Below, piece by piece: positions 51,078 to 60,151 of a stretch of 64,000 nucleotides of DNA (within the stretch, counting starts at the first letter, position 1; every line of letters starts with the position of its first letter). The notes beneath the pieces were generated by a model, which saw only the letters and a program-made list of their open reading frames with translations, did no database searches and was not told the origin of the DNA. This stretch comes from Flavobacterium sp. Leaf82 (GTDB lineage Bacteria; Bacteroidota; Bacteroidia; Flavobacteriales; Flavobacteriaceae), in contig NZ_LMMA01000032.1 of assembly GCF_001422725.1 (NCBI RefSeq), positions 330,040 through 394,039 on the forward strand, given 5' to 3'. Both the position numbers and the translations under genes were made by a program.

Positions 51078-51722
51078 ATGAAAAAGTTAAAAAATATTTC
51101 AGTTGGATTTCTGGTAAGTTTTCTCGGATCAGTTCCGCTGGGATACTTAAACTTAGTTGGACTGGAAATCTATGCAAAATCAGGATTTCATAATTTGGTT
51201 TACTTTTTGTTTGGAGTCATATTTATTGAAACCTTTGTGATTTATTTTACGCTGCTTTTCGCCAGAGAGCTTATCAAAAACAGAAAACTCATGAAGATCA
51301 TAGATCTGTTTTCAGTTGGGTTCATGCTTACTCTGGCGTTTGTTTTTTATTTGAATTTCAATCACCCGGCAGAGTCTAACTATTATTTAGGGAGATATTT
51401 GATTTATTCTCCATTTATAATTGGGGTAATTTTAAATGGATTTAATTTTTTACAATTGCCTTTTTGGACCAGCTGGAATTTATATCTGCTCAATGAAAAA
51501 TATATTACCATTCAAAGGAAGCTAAAATATTATTATATCGCAGGAACCTTAATGGGTATTTTTACAGGAATGCTTAGCGTAATAATAATATTGCAGTCTG
51601 TTTTACAAGACACAAATCAATTCGCAAAGGGCATACTGCCTGTTTTTATTCCGCTTTTTTTTATTGCTTTAGCAGGTATTCAATTGTTTAAAGTATATAA
51701 GAAATATTTCAGTGTGTATTAG
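51078..51722 (+). CDS. LysE/Rht-like membrane transporter
   Basis: 214 residues with about six transmembrane helices. The first has SVGFLVSFLGSVPLGYLNLVGLEIYAKSG, the LysE-type start with Pro and Gly. The rest is hydrophobic with charged loops, including NFLQLPFWTSWNLYLLNEKYITIQRKLKYYYIAG. LysE proteins export amino acids or similar small molecules. It begins 2 bases after the ATP-grasp stop, so they are translationally coupled and may export the ligase product. That link is inference. Confidence 0.65.
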   Translation: MKKLKNISVGFLVSFLGSVPLGYLNLVGLEIYAKSGFHNLVYFLFGVIFIETFVIYFTLLFARELIKNRKLMKIIDLFSVGFMLTLAFVFYLNFNHPAESNYYLGRYLIYSPFIIGVILNGFNFLQLPFWTSWNLYLLNEKYITIQRKLKYYYIAGTLMGIFTGMLSVIIILQSVLQDTNQFAKGILPVFIPLFFIALAGIQLFKVYKKYFSVY

Positions 51723-51792
51723 AATTTTAAAAGGGTAAAATTTATTATGATTTGCAGGTGATTTTTAGTGGAGACTATTAATTAATAATTTT

Positions 51793-51903
51793 TCAGGAGC
51801 TTTTCCCGCTATCGGTTCCACCCGAGTGCCAGCGTACTGGCGAAGCAATCTTTTGTGCCAGGCCCCGGCACAAAAGGATTTCACTGCCATCGAGGGTAGG
51901 GCT
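51793..51903 (-). repeat. REP-like dispersed element, third clear copy
   Basis: On the minus strand it reads AGCCCTACCCTCGATGGCAG, TGAAATCC, a stem TTTTGTGCC...GGCACAAAA, AAGATTGCTTCG and TAGCGGGAAAAGCTCCTGA, matching the layout at 15878 and 31978. The remaining parts of 51723-52120 hold only the nhaA promoter. Confidence 0.7.
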
Positions 51904-52084
51904 GCCACAGAGCCCTGTTTTGTCGTGGAGGACTGCACATTCAAACGCAATTCTTTGCAGCAAACCTGAATTTTACCTGCTGAAATGATAAATTACAGTC
52001 TGAATATTATTCTTTAAATCACACGAAAAATATTTCCATGCAGCCCTGTTTAAAATACAGTCTATTGGTTTTTGGTATATTTAA

Positions 52085-52115
52085 TTGGAGGTACAGTTAT
52101 AATGAGTTAAATTTG
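52085..52115 (+). promoter_or_regulatory. nhaA promoter, nearly leaderless
   Basis: TTG at 52085-52087, 20 bases, then TAAATTTG at 52108-52115, both matching consensus, and the ATG at 52121 after 5 bases. Confidence 0.55.
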
Positions 52116-52120
52116 TATTT

Positions 52121-53314
52121 ATGGCAAAACTCATAAATCTTAAGGTCTTTTCTCATTTTTTCCGATCCTCCTCTGCAGGTGGAATTATATTATTAATCTG
52201 TGTACTTATATCACTTTTGATTGCCAACTCGGGATGGTCGGGTGGTTTTAAGGAACTGCTTAATTTTGAACTGGGATTCAATACTTCTTTGCTGCATTTA
52301 AAATATCCGGTTTTACTCTGGATCAATGACGGGCTTATGGCTGTTTTTTTTCTTCTTGTAGGACTGGAAATAAAAAGGGAGATAGTGGAAGGGGAGCTTT
52401 CTTCATTTGCCCAGGCTTCCCTTCCGGTGCTTGCCGCAGTGGGCGGTGTAGCGGTTCCGGCCTTAATTTATTTCTTTTTTAATAATGGCGATCCGCATAC
52501 GGCCAAAGGCTGGGGGATTCCAATGGCTACCGATATTGCTTTTGCACTGGGGATTTTATCCCTTTTAGGCAGTAAGGTGCCTTCGGGCCTTAAAATATTT
52601 CTGGCCGCGCTGGCTATTGTGGATGACCTTATTGCAATTTTAGTAATAGCCATATTTTACTCCTCGGAATTGAATTTTCTCTATTTAGGATATGCAGGGG
52701 CATTGTTTGTTTTATTGATAATCTTTAATCGAATGGGTGTCAAAAATATACTTTTTTACCTGATCCCCGGAGCAGTTATCTGGTATTTTATTCATCACTC
52801 GGGTATTCATGCCACTATTGCCGGTGTTCTGGTAGCCGTAACGCTGCCCACTACTGAGGATGATACGGAGTCTGCTCTTGAAAAACTGGAACATGCCCTC
52901 ACCCGTCCAGTGAATTTTATAATTATGCCCATTTTTGCCCTTGCCAATACCAATATCACTTTTGAAACTGAAATGATATCAGGGCTTTTCAGTAATCTGG
53001 GACTGGGTATTATCCTTGGATTATTTTTAGGTAAACCCATTGGAATTTTTATAATGTCATGGCTGTCGGTCAAGCTGAAAATTGCCGAACTTCCCCAGTC
53101 TGTTACCTGGATGCATGTGCTGGGGCTTGGTCTGCTGGGCGGGATCGGATTTACAATGTCGATTTTTATAGCACTTCTTTCCTTTGGAGATGCACTGCAT
53201 CAAAATGAGGCAAAATTCGCGATACTCATTGCCTCTACAATTGCCGGTATTTCAGGGTTTTGCATTTTGAGCCTGTACAATAAAAAGCAGAAAAAAGCTC
53301 TTGGGGAAAATTAA
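52121..53314 (+). CDS. nhaA: Na+/H+ antiporter NhaA
   Basis: 397 residues with about 12 transmembrane helices. MATDIAFALGILSLLGSKVPSGLKIFLAALAIVDDLIAILVIAIFY at about 138-183 contains the conserved transport aspartates (the VDD pair) and the periplasmic face motif. GLEIKREIVEGELS near 79-92 is also typical. It removes sodium in exchange for protons. It ends with TAA sharing the palindromic TTAA with the convergent DUF389 gene (4-base overlap). Synonymous sites are richer in G and C than in hemA. Confidence 0.95.
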   Translation: MAKLINLKVFSHFFRSSSAGGIILLICVLISLLIANSGWSGGFKELLNFELGFNTSLLHLKYPVLLWINDGLMAVFFLLVGLEIKREIVEGELSSFAQASLPVLAAVGGVAVPALIYFFFNNGDPHTAKGWGIPMATDIAFALGILSLLGSKVPSGLKIFLAALAIVDDLIAILVIAIFYSSELNFLYLGYAGALFVLLIIFNRMGVKNILFYLIPGAVIWYFIHHSGIHATIAGVLVAVTLPTTEDDTESALEKLEHALTRPVNFIIMPIFALANTNITFETEMISGLFSNLGLGIILGLFLGKPIGIFIMSWLSVKLKIAELPQSVTWMHVLGLGLLGGIGFTMSIFIALLSFGDALHQNEAKFAILIASTIAGISGFCILSLYNKKQKKALGEN

Positions 53315-54621
53315 TGTTTCTTGAAAAGTTCCACATCTTTTACCAGCAGGCGCTCATTGAGCCACAGCTTGAGTTTGTCGCTCTCGGCCGGACTTAGAGT
53401 TTTAGCGCCGTCATAGATAACGGCCGTTATCGTTGTAATGCTGTCTTTTTGATTAACAAGGCTGCTTTTATTGATAGAGAGTGAACTTACAGCTGGAAAT
53501 AAAACCCGGGTTTCTTTTAAAATCTGAAGGTTGTCAAATTTGTTCCTGGTCAGCTGCTTTTCCAGCTGCATGATCTTAACGTCTTTTACATTCATCTCAT
53601 TCTCACTGCTTTTAATCTGGCTCAGGATATCGCCCTTTAGAGCATTGAAGCGGTCAGTGCTGTCCTGACGGATCTGCAATTGTGTGCCGGCCAGGTATTT
53701 ATTTTGGTTCAGTTTATCTTTAAGCTCTTTTATTTCTAATGCGGAAAACCGTCTGGAGAGGAAAGCCAGCTCGAGTTTTTTAGCTTTAGGCGTAAAATCA
53801 GTTTTTTTATACACTATGGTATATCCTTTATTGGTGAATTCACTCTCAATGAAAAGATCTGCATTTTTTTTAAACTGCTGCTCCCTGTACAGAGAGTAGG
53901 CCAGATAACTGCTGGGCACCAGCATAACTGTTATTAAAAAAGCAATGGTATACTTTACCCGTTTTTGGTGTTTTTCATCTACCTGTTTAACGGCCGGGTA
54001 GTTAAGGTATTTAATGATTAAAAAGGTAGCGATCCCTATAAAGACGCAGTTGATGCAGTAGAGATAAAATGCCCCTAAAAAAAAGGTCCACTGCGCGGTG
54101 GCAATCCCGTAACCGGCCGTACACAGCGGCGGCATAAGGGCCGTTGCAATGGCAACCCCTGGAATTGGATTGCCTTTTTCCGATCTGGTAACGGCAATCA
54201 CTCCCACAACACCTCCAAAAAAGGCGATAAGGATATCATAGATATTTGGGGAAGTCCTGGCCAGCAGTTCGGACTGTACATCCTTGAAGGGACTAAGGTA
54301 AAAATACAAGGTCGAAACCACCAGGCTTACTACTGTTGCAGTCAGTAAATTTTTGAGTGACCTTTTAAGCAATGAAAAATCATAAATACCCAATGCGAAT
54401 CCGGCCCCCACAATCGGCCCCATGAGAGGGGATATGAGCATTGCCCCGATAATCACAGCTGTTGAGTTTACATTTAACCCAACCGAGGCGACAATAATAG
54501 CGCAGGCTAAAATCCAAAGGTTTGCTCCTTTGAACGTTATATTGTTCTTTACCGCCTCCAGGGTTTTTACCCTGTCATCTTCTCCATCGCGAAGGTTGAG
54601 CAGGTCTGTAATTTTTCTCAT
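53311..54621 (-). CDS. DUF389 family membrane protein
   Basis: 436 residues. The N-terminal part up to about 215 has the DUF389 helices: GANLWILACAIIVASVGLNVNSTAVIIGAMLISPLMGPIVGAGFALGI, with conserved GAMLISPLMGPI. Later GVVGVIAVTRSEKGNPIPGVAIATALMPPLCTAGYGIA. The C-terminal half, about 240-436, is soluble with an OmpA-like or strand-helix content and no motif I recognise. The biochemical role of the family is unknown. It overlaps the nhaA stop and lies beside the ClC gene. Confidence 0.85.
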   Translation of the reverse strand: MRKITDLLNLRDGEDDRVKTLEAVKNNITFKGANLWILACAIIVASVGLNVNSTAVIIGAMLISPLMGPIVGAGFALGIYDFSLLKRSLKNLLTATVVSLVVSTLYFYLSPFKDVQSELLARTSPNIYDILIAFFGGVVGVIAVTRSEKGNPIPGVAIATALMPPLCTAGYGIATAQWTFFLGAFYLYCINCVFIGIATFLIIKYLNYPAVKQVDEKHQKRVKYTIAFLITVMLVPSSYLAYSLYREQQFKKNADLFIESEFTNKGYTIVYKKTDFTPKAKKLELAFLSRRFSALEIKELKDKLNQNKYLAGTQLQIRQDSTDRFNALKGDILSQIKSSENEMNVKDVKIMQLEKQLTRNKFDNLQILKETRVLFPAVSSLSINKSSLVNQKDSITTITAVIYDGAKTLSPAESDKLKLWLNERLLVKDVELFKKH

Positions 54622-54762
54622 AATCTATATAATTAGCAAGCGATTTAATACGCTATTTTGGCATGTAGGACTAAGATAAGACTAATTTTAATAATTATTT
54701 ACTGAAATCGGGCAAATGAGAACTCAAAGCTGATTGAATTCATTTTTATATAAGGGAAGGTT

Positions 54763-56547
54763 TTATTCAAAAATCATCGATTTTAGCCTGTTTCGATACG
54801 ATTCCAGCACATCTGATTTGGTTATAAAACCATAGTACTTCCCGTTTTTAAGCACCGGCAGGAAGGCCTTATTGCTTTTTTCAAATTTATTCATAACGGT
54901 CTGCATGCTGTCAAAGAGATCCGCAGTCTGGACTGGCTGTACCATTATGTCTTTTACAAGGATATTTTCCGCTTTGATATTATCAAAAATTACTTCGCGG
55001 ATATCATTAAAATACACCAGTCCCTGAAGGTCATTTTCACCGTTTACAACCCCAAAAATAACCTGATCGGAATGTGCCAGAAGATCGGCAACATTTTCAA
55101 GGTTTTGACTGGTTGCTATAGTGAGGTAATCTTTTTTGACAAGATCTTCAATTTCCAGTGTGCACAGAATATTAGTATCCTTGTTGCCGGTGAAAACATT
55201 TCCTTTTTTAGCGAGGTTCTTTACATCCAGGGAGTGCTTTTCAAAACGCTTGGAAACAGCAAAACTCACAGAGGCTACAATCATAAGGGGAATCATCAGA
55301 TCATATCCTCCTGTTATCTCTGCAATAAGAAAAATAGCCGTTAGCGGCGCATGAAACAGGCCGCTGAGGATCCCTGCCATGCCCACGAGCGTGAAATTGC
55401 TGACGGGAAGATCAGTAAGTCCCGTGAGATTTAAAAATTTGGAAAAGAAATATCCGGCATAAGAGCCCAAAAAAAGCGAAGGGGCAAAATTACCGCCGTT
55501 ACCGCCGCTTCCCAAGGTAATTCCCGAAGCAAATGCCTTGAGCATCATAGAAAACCCTACAAAGGCCAGCAGTACCCAGCTGTTGTCGGCATAATCCCCA
55601 AATAGCGTATTTTCAAGCAATTTTCCGGGCTCTTTGTCGGCAAGGGTTTTAATGCTTTCGTATCCTTCGCCAAAAAGCGTAGGGAAAATAAAGATCATCA
55701 GTCCTAAAATGCAGGCCCCGATTAGCGCTTTTTTATAGATGCCAAATTTTAAATGGGCAAAATAGTGCTCGGTTTTTAAAAATTTCCGGGCATAAAAAAC
55801 GGCAATAAAACCCGTGAAAAGTCCCATTAAAACGTAAAAGGGAATATTATGGTAATCGAAAGTCTGTTTTTCCCTGAAGGTCAGCAGTATATTCTCATTA
55901 AGCACTATGGTGGAAACTAGTGTTCCGGTGGCCGCTGCAATCATAATAGGGGTAAAGGCCGAAATGGTGACATCCACCAGCAGCACCTCGATGGCAAAGA
56001 GCACCCCGGCAATCGGCGCATTAAAGGCGGCCGCTATACCGGCTGCAACCCCGCAGCCAATGAGCAGTGTGCGTTCCTGATAGCTTAACTTGAACTGCTG
56101 GGCAAAATTGGAGCCAAAAGCGGCGCCTGTGATCACAATGGGGCTTTCCAGTCCTGCAGATCCTCCAAGCCCTACGGTGAGCGAGCTGGTGATAATCTGG
56201 GCATACATCTGCTTTTTGGGAATAATACTGGCTTTTCTGGCCACAATATATAAAATCTGCGAAGTCCCTTTCTCCAAGGTGCCTCCCAGTACTCTTTTTA
56301 CCACAAAAACAGTTAAAAGGATACCTATAACTGGCAGGATACTATTAATAAAACTCAGCTTTAAGGTGCCGTTGATATAGGTTGCAAAAGAATAGACCCA
56401 GTGCGCAAAGGCTTTTAAGAAAATCACGGCAAAGGCGGAAATAATTCCGATAAGGACACTGGAGAGAAAAATAAATTGTTTTTTGGTTAATTTTTCCTGT
56501 CCCCAGATCAGCAGGTTCTTTGCCTTTACGAATTGTTTTTTGAACAT
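54763..56547 (-). CDS. ClC-family chloride channel/transporter with CBS domains
   Basis: 594 residues. The ClC pore has GSAGLESPIVITGAAFGSNFAQ at about 129-150, GVAAGIAAAFNAPIAGVLFAIE at about 165-186 and GSGGNGGNFAPSLFLGSYAG at about 347-366. A C-terminal pair of CBS domains from about 448 (LVKKDYLTIATSQNLENVADLLA and ILVKDIMVQPVQTADLFDSMQTVMNKFEKSNKAFLPVL) could sense adenine nucleotides. It moves chloride or other anions. It is monocistronic and one of the G+C-richer block with nhaA and DUF389. Confidence 0.92.
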   Translation of the reverse strand: MFKKQFVKAKNLLIWGQEKLTKKQFIFLSSVLIGIISAFAVIFLKAFAHWVYSFATYINGTLKLSFINSILPVIGILLTVFVVKRVLGGTLEKGTSQILYIVARKASIIPKKQMYAQIITSSLTVGLGGSAGLESPIVITGAAFGSNFAQQFKLSYQERTLLIGCGVAAGIAAAFNAPIAGVLFAIEVLLVDVTISAFTPIMIAAATGTLVSTIVLNENILLTFREKQTFDYHNIPFYVLMGLFTGFIAVFYARKFLKTEHYFAHLKFGIYKKALIGACILGLMIFIFPTLFGEGYESIKTLADKEPGKLLENTLFGDYADNSWVLLAFVGFSMMLKAFASGITLGSGGNGGNFAPSLFLGSYAGYFFSKFLNLTGLTDLPVSNFTLVGMAGILSGLFHAPLTAIFLIAEITGGYDLMIPLMIVASVSFAVSKRFEKHSLDVKNLAKKGNVFTGNKDTNILCTLEIEDLVKKDYLTIATSQNLENVADLLAHSDQVIFGVVNGENDLQGLVYFNDIREVIFDNIKAENILVKDIMVQPVQTADLFDSMQTVMNKFEKSNKAFLPVLKNGKYYGFITKSDVLESYRNRLKSMIFE

Positions 56548-56671
56548 TTTACTAAATTGTATTGTAGAATCACAAAGTTACCTCTTCAAAGGGGTTAATG
56601 GGAAAAACCAAACGTTAATGTAATGCTAATTTTAAAGGCAGGGTTTACGGCGCGAGATAATTTGACTGCCA

Positions 56672-57091
56672 TTACCGCTTGTTTAAAATTTTTCCCGATA
56701 CGGTAAGCTCTATGTAAAGAAGCAGGCAGATGATTGCTGTTTCAGCTAAAAAGTACATCAGATCAAGAATTGTAAGCTTGTTGTAATGAATAAATAAAAA
56801 GGCAATGGTCAGCGCGCAGTACAGTAAATTGGCAAAACTTATTAGTCTGATGTAAAGCGCCCATTTTGCTTTTAAAAATAAAAAGCAGGCAGCCGAGTAA
56901 AAGCAGAAACAAGCTGCGATTGAGAAGAGTAAATTGAGTGTTGTCTTGGGCATGCCAATATAGGGGCTTAGATTTGAAAGCACTCCACAAAGCAGTACAG
57001 CGGTTAGCAGAGCCCCCACAGAGTCAATTAAGAAAAGTCTTCTTGGATTCTTTGCCAGATGACGGGTTAATTTTTCAAAAATTCTATTCAT
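56672..57091 (-). CDS. Four-helix membrane protein of unknown function
   Basis: 139 residues with four transmembrane segments (about 22-42, 51-72, 77-98 and 108-130). The start RIFEKLTRHLAKNPRRLFLIDSVGALLTAVLLCGVL has a basic cytosolic end. No family was recognised. It lies downstream of nothing obvious and appears to be a single gene. Confidence 0.6.
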   Translation of the reverse strand: MNRIFEKLTRHLAKNPRRLFLIDSVGALLTAVLLCGVLSNLSPYIGMPKTTLNLLFSIAACFCFYSAACFLFLKAKWALYIRLISFANLLYCALTIAFLFIHYNKLTILDLMYFLAETAIICLLLYIELTVSGKILNKR

Positions 57092-57197
57092 TTTCTATTG
57101 CTGTTCGCTGATTTAAAGGTAACGGTTTTTTATCAGAGATTCTTATCTGTTCTTTTTGTACCAGGACAATTTCATTTTGCTGCTGTGATGTTATTCA

Positions 57198-57233
57198 AAC
57201 ACAAAGCCCAATTGGATTGGGCTTTGTGTTTTT
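57198..57233. terminator. Terminator after the DUF3570 operon
   Basis: AACACAAAGCCCAATT and AATTGGGCTTTGTGTT-like arms pair almost without a loop, 13 bases past the stop at 57246, followed on the minus strand by T-rich sequence. Confidence 0.8.
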
Positions 57234-57245
57234 AAATAATTAATT

Positions 57246-58430
57246 CTATTTGTATTTGATGTTAATACTGATAATGTCCGAAGTCATATTGGTAGTTCTT
57301 GTATAATGACCATAACGAATCTCTAAAGTATTCCAGTGTTTGAGGCCGAAGATTCCGTTTAATGGAGTGAATTTCATTCCCATCCCAAAGAAACTGCTGT
57401 CAAACTTAGACAAATCATAGTTGCTGGTGTAATATTCATCAGCTGCTGTATGTTCGCCATACGGTTTAAAATACTTCGTGCCAGTTTGGGTATAATATCT
57501 GTAAAACGGGCTCATTGAAAATGCCTGGGTTAATTTCACCGGAATTTCAAGATCGGCAGTATGTGCTCTGAGACTCCAGTCATCGGTATAATATCTGTAA
57601 TAGGCGCGAATAATTACATTGTCTCCTAAGAAATAACTGGCCCTGATCCCCAGTGGAATTTTAAGTCTGGTATCGGGCATTTTTTCCTGATGAACAGAAC
57701 CGTCTGCAAAATAAACCCTGTGAAACGGAAGGCTTAAATATCCGTTTTGGCTGATAACGTCACCTACAAGCATGACCTGCAGATTTTTGTTTACTACCTG
57801 AGAATAACTCAAAGTTCCTGCAAAAGTATTTCGGTTCGCGCTTCCGTAGCCTTCGCCTCCCGAAGTGCGAAGCTCAACAGGTTCAATCAGTTTTAACTGA
57901 TCGAGAAAGGTTTGAAATTTGGCCGTGAATTCACCATTTCTGTCTTTTGTTTTTTGGGAGAAGCTGATATTGCCTCCAAACGACTGATAATCAAATTCGG
58001 TCGATGATGAAACGCCAATACCCAATGTTCTTCCTTTCTCTTCATTTTCTCTTAGATAAGTTAGAGAAGGGTAGAAGCGGTTGTCTGAAGAAGATGCAGA
58101 TGAATTGGCACTTAAATCAATCATATCTGATGAGGCAGAGGTATAGTGGTCAATACCGGCTTCAATATCAAAAGTATGCTTGATTCCGGTTTCTCCGTAT
58201 TTTACCAGTTTAACATCGATCGTGTTGGCAATGTCGGTTAAATGTTCAGAACCAATTCCCCCGGTAACGGCTGAATTGTTTCCGTCCTGCTTGTAATAGC
58301 TGGAAACCAGATTTACCTCCTCTAGTTTTAATTTTTTGCTTTTGTAAGCTGTGGAATCTGTAGGAACATTTTGTGCTCTTGTCTGAAATAATGCCAGTAA
58401 GGCAAATCCTGTAATGAATATTCTTTTCAT
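57246..58430 (-). CDS. DUF3570 outer-membrane beta-barrel protein
   Basis: 394 residues with a signal peptide (MKRIFITGFALLALFQTRAQ). Alternating aromatic strands run throughout (GNISFSQKTKDRNGEFTAKFQTFLDQLKL, GIRASYFLGDNVIIRAYYRYYTDDWSLRAHTADLEIPVKL, HWNTLEIRYGHYTRTTNMTSDIISINIKYK). The family has a barrel prediction and no established substrate. It lies at the end of the thioredoxin-ApbE-DUF4266-DUF3570 operon (17 bases after DUF4266). Confidence 0.85.
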   Translation of the reverse strand: MKRIFITGFALLALFQTRAQNVPTDSTAYKSKKLKLEEVNLVSSYYKQDGNNSAVTGGIGSEHLTDIANTIDVKLVKYGETGIKHTFDIEAGIDHYTSASSDMIDLSANSSASSSDNRFYPSLTYLRENEEKGRTLGIGVSSSTEFDYQSFGGNISFSQKTKDRNGEFTAKFQTFLDQLKLIEPVELRTSGGEGYGSANRNTFAGTLSYSQVVNKNLQVMLVGDVISQNGYLSLPFHRVYFADGSVHQEKMPDTRLKIPLGIRASYFLGDNVIIRAYYRYYTDDWSLRAHTADLEIPVKLTQAFSMSPFYRYYTQTGTKYFKPYGEHTAADEYYTSNYDLSKFDSSFFGMGMKFTPLNGIFGLKHWNTLEIRYGHYTRTTNMTSDIISINIKYK

Positions 58431-58447
58431 CTTTTATAGTATGAAAA

Positions 58448-58681
58448 TTAGTTACAACCGCAGCCGCCGCCGCTTTTTCCTGAATTTGCCCCGGAAGCTC
58501 CTTCACGGTAGGATTGGAAACTGAGTTCTGTCTTTTCTATTTTCCTGTTGGAAAGGACCATTTCAGAATCGTTGATTTTTCCTTTCTGGTATTCTTTTAC
58601 CGATGTGCAGGAGGTGAACAGAATGCCCGTAAAAGCAATGCTGCATAACAGTACGAGCGCTTTTTGTTTTGGCTTTTTCAT
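58448..58681 (-). CDS. DUF4266 lipoprotein with a GGGCGCN tail
   Basis: 77 residues. The signal peptide ends GILFTSCTS with a lipobox Cys at about 25. The middle is MVLSNRKIEKTELSFQSYREGASGA, and the protein ends GKSGGGCGCN, the hallmark of DUF4266. The ATGA overlap with ApbE (58678-58681) makes coupled translation likely. The short Ser-Gly-Ala segment resembles the flavinylation sites of other proteins, but it is not the full consensus. The function of the family is unknown. Confidence 0.85.
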   Translation of the reverse strand: MKKPKQKALVLLCSIAFTGILFTSCTSVKEYQKGKINDSEMVLSNRKIEKTELSFQSYREGASGANSGKSGGGCGCN

Positions 58682-59628
58682 TTCAGGTTAATGTTTTTAG
58701 AAGTGTAAATTTTATTGTTGTCGTCGATGATAATACAATATAGATCTGCTATCTGATCTATTAAAAACAAGCCTGCTTTAATACCCATAACCGCTATTGG
58801 AGTGGCCATTGCATCTGCAAATTCTGCGTTTCCGCTAATAATGGTCACGCTTTTTATTCCGGTTATCGGAAGTCCTGTTTTTGGGTCAATGGTATGCGAA
58901 TATTTTTTGCCGTTAATGGTTACAAACTTTTCATAATTTCCAGAGGTCGCCACTGCTTTATTGGAAATTTCCATATAAGAGAATGCTGCATTTGGCAAAT
59001 TAGGATCGGCTACGCCAATTGTCCATTTTCTACCGTCTGGCTGTAATCCCCAGGCCGAAAGATCGCCGCTGGCATTAATAATGCCGCTCTGCACATTATG
59101 ATTTAAAAGTATCTGTTTTGCCATTTCAGCGGCATATCCTTTTCCAATGCCGCCAAAACCAATCCGCATTCCTTTTTCTTTTAAAAATACGGTTGTGTGT
59201 TCCGGGTCTAAAATGATATTTCTGTAATCAATAAGGTGTACCATCTTTAAAGCCGTTTCGGCATCTGGTAATTGGGTCATTGCCTTATCAAAATTCCATA
59301 GACTTTTGTCGATACTTCCATAAGAAATATCAAAAGCACCTTGTGTAATTCTGGAAATACCAATACATCTTTCGATAAGATTAAAAACTTCCAGATCTAC
59401 TTTTACCGCCTTAATTCCTGCATTTTCATTAATGAGATTGGTCTGGCTGTCCTCTTTATAAGTAGTCAAAAGTCTTTCAATCCGCCTGATTTCTTCAATG
59501 GCAAGATTAATATTCTTATTTCCAATATACTCATTTTCGGCCACAACAGTGATAGTAAAGTTGTTTCCCATGAGTTTTAGGGACTCGGAATACTTCTGTT
59601 TTTTCAGTATGTTACTTTTTGCTATCAC
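58678..59628 (-). CDS. ApbE-family FAD:protein FMN transferase, without a signal peptide
   Basis: 316 residues from the GTG at 59628; an inner ATG at 59571 is possible. Core motifs: LMGNNFTITVVAENEY, TQGAFDISYGSIDKSLWNF, GIGKGYAAEMAKQIL, INASGDLSAWG, YSHTIDPKTGLPITG and ADAMATPIAVMG. ApbE attaches FMN to Ser/Thr of exported proteins. Most relatives carry an export signal. Here the frame opens directly at the mature region after an in-frame stop, so either the enzyme is cytosolic or the signal was lost. It overlaps the thioredoxin gene by 17 bases. Confidence 0.88.
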   Translation of the reverse strand: MIAKSNILKKQKYSESLKLMGNNFTITVVAENEYIGNKNINLAIEEIRRIERLLTTYKEDSQTNLINENAGIKAVKVDLEVFNLIERCIGISRITQGAFDISYGSIDKSLWNFDKAMTQLPDAETALKMVHLIDYRNIILDPEHTTVFLKEKGMRIGFGGIGKGYAAEMAKQILLNHNVQSGIINASGDLSAWGLQPDGRKWTIGVADPNLPNAAFSYMEISNKAVATSGNYEKFVTINGKKYSHTIDPKTGLPITGIKSVTIISGNAEFADAMATPIAVMGIKAGLFLIDQIADLYCIIIDDNNKIYTSKNINLK

Positions 59629-60046
59629 AGATTGCTTTTATTTCGGCAGTCCACTGCTCAGGTGTAGTTTCTGGTTTTCCGTGCCAGGTTTTAAGAACTT
59701 TTCCATCAGCATCAAGAAGAAGGGTTAAAGGGAAACTTCCTTCTTTATTGTAAATTTCGGCTAAATCTTCATTTCGCTTTACCTGCTGGGGAGTTCCAAT
59801 GTTTTTCTTCTTTCTTGGAAAATCAGCATTAACCAGTACCAGATTCTCGTTGGCCATATCTGTGAAAGCCTGATTTTCCAGATAGTCTCTGCGCGTCACG
59901 ATACAAGGCCCACACCAGTCTGAACCGGAGAAGTTGAGTAGAATTAATTCGTGCTTTTCCTTTGCCACTTTTTTGGCATTAGTAAAGTCAGGTTCCCAGT
60001 TGATGGGAAGCACTGTCATTAAAAGGAACATTGTAATTAGTTTCAT
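59612..60046 (-). CDS. Secreted thioredoxin-family protein
   Basis: 144 residues. A short hydrophobic start (MKLITMFLLMTVLPINW) suggests export. The thioredoxin fold has LLNFSGSDWCGPCIVTRRDYLENQAFTDM, with the redox pair in WCGPC at about 43-47, and GSFPLTLLLDADGKVLKTWHGKPE. It is the first gene of the four-gene unit and may reduce cysteines of the DUF4266 protein. That is inference from operon order. Confidence 0.85.
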   Translation of the reverse strand: MKLITMFLLMTVLPINWEPDFTNAKKVAKEKHELILLNFSGSDWCGPCIVTRRDYLENQAFTDMANENLVLVNADFPRKKKNIGTPQQVKRNEDLAEIYNKEGSFPLTLLLDADGKVLKTWHGKPETTPEQWTAEIKAICDSKK

Positions 60047-60151
60047 TAAGCGGTTTGTTTTTAGGTATATACGAAATAACGAATTGTCGGGGATCTTATT
60101 TTTTTTGCTTGCTTAAGATTCGATTAAATTTTAAATCAAAAAAACTATTTT

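Noticed and set aside
51765..51950. 61-codon minus-strand frame
   Set aside because: It is produced by the REP-like element at 51793-51903.
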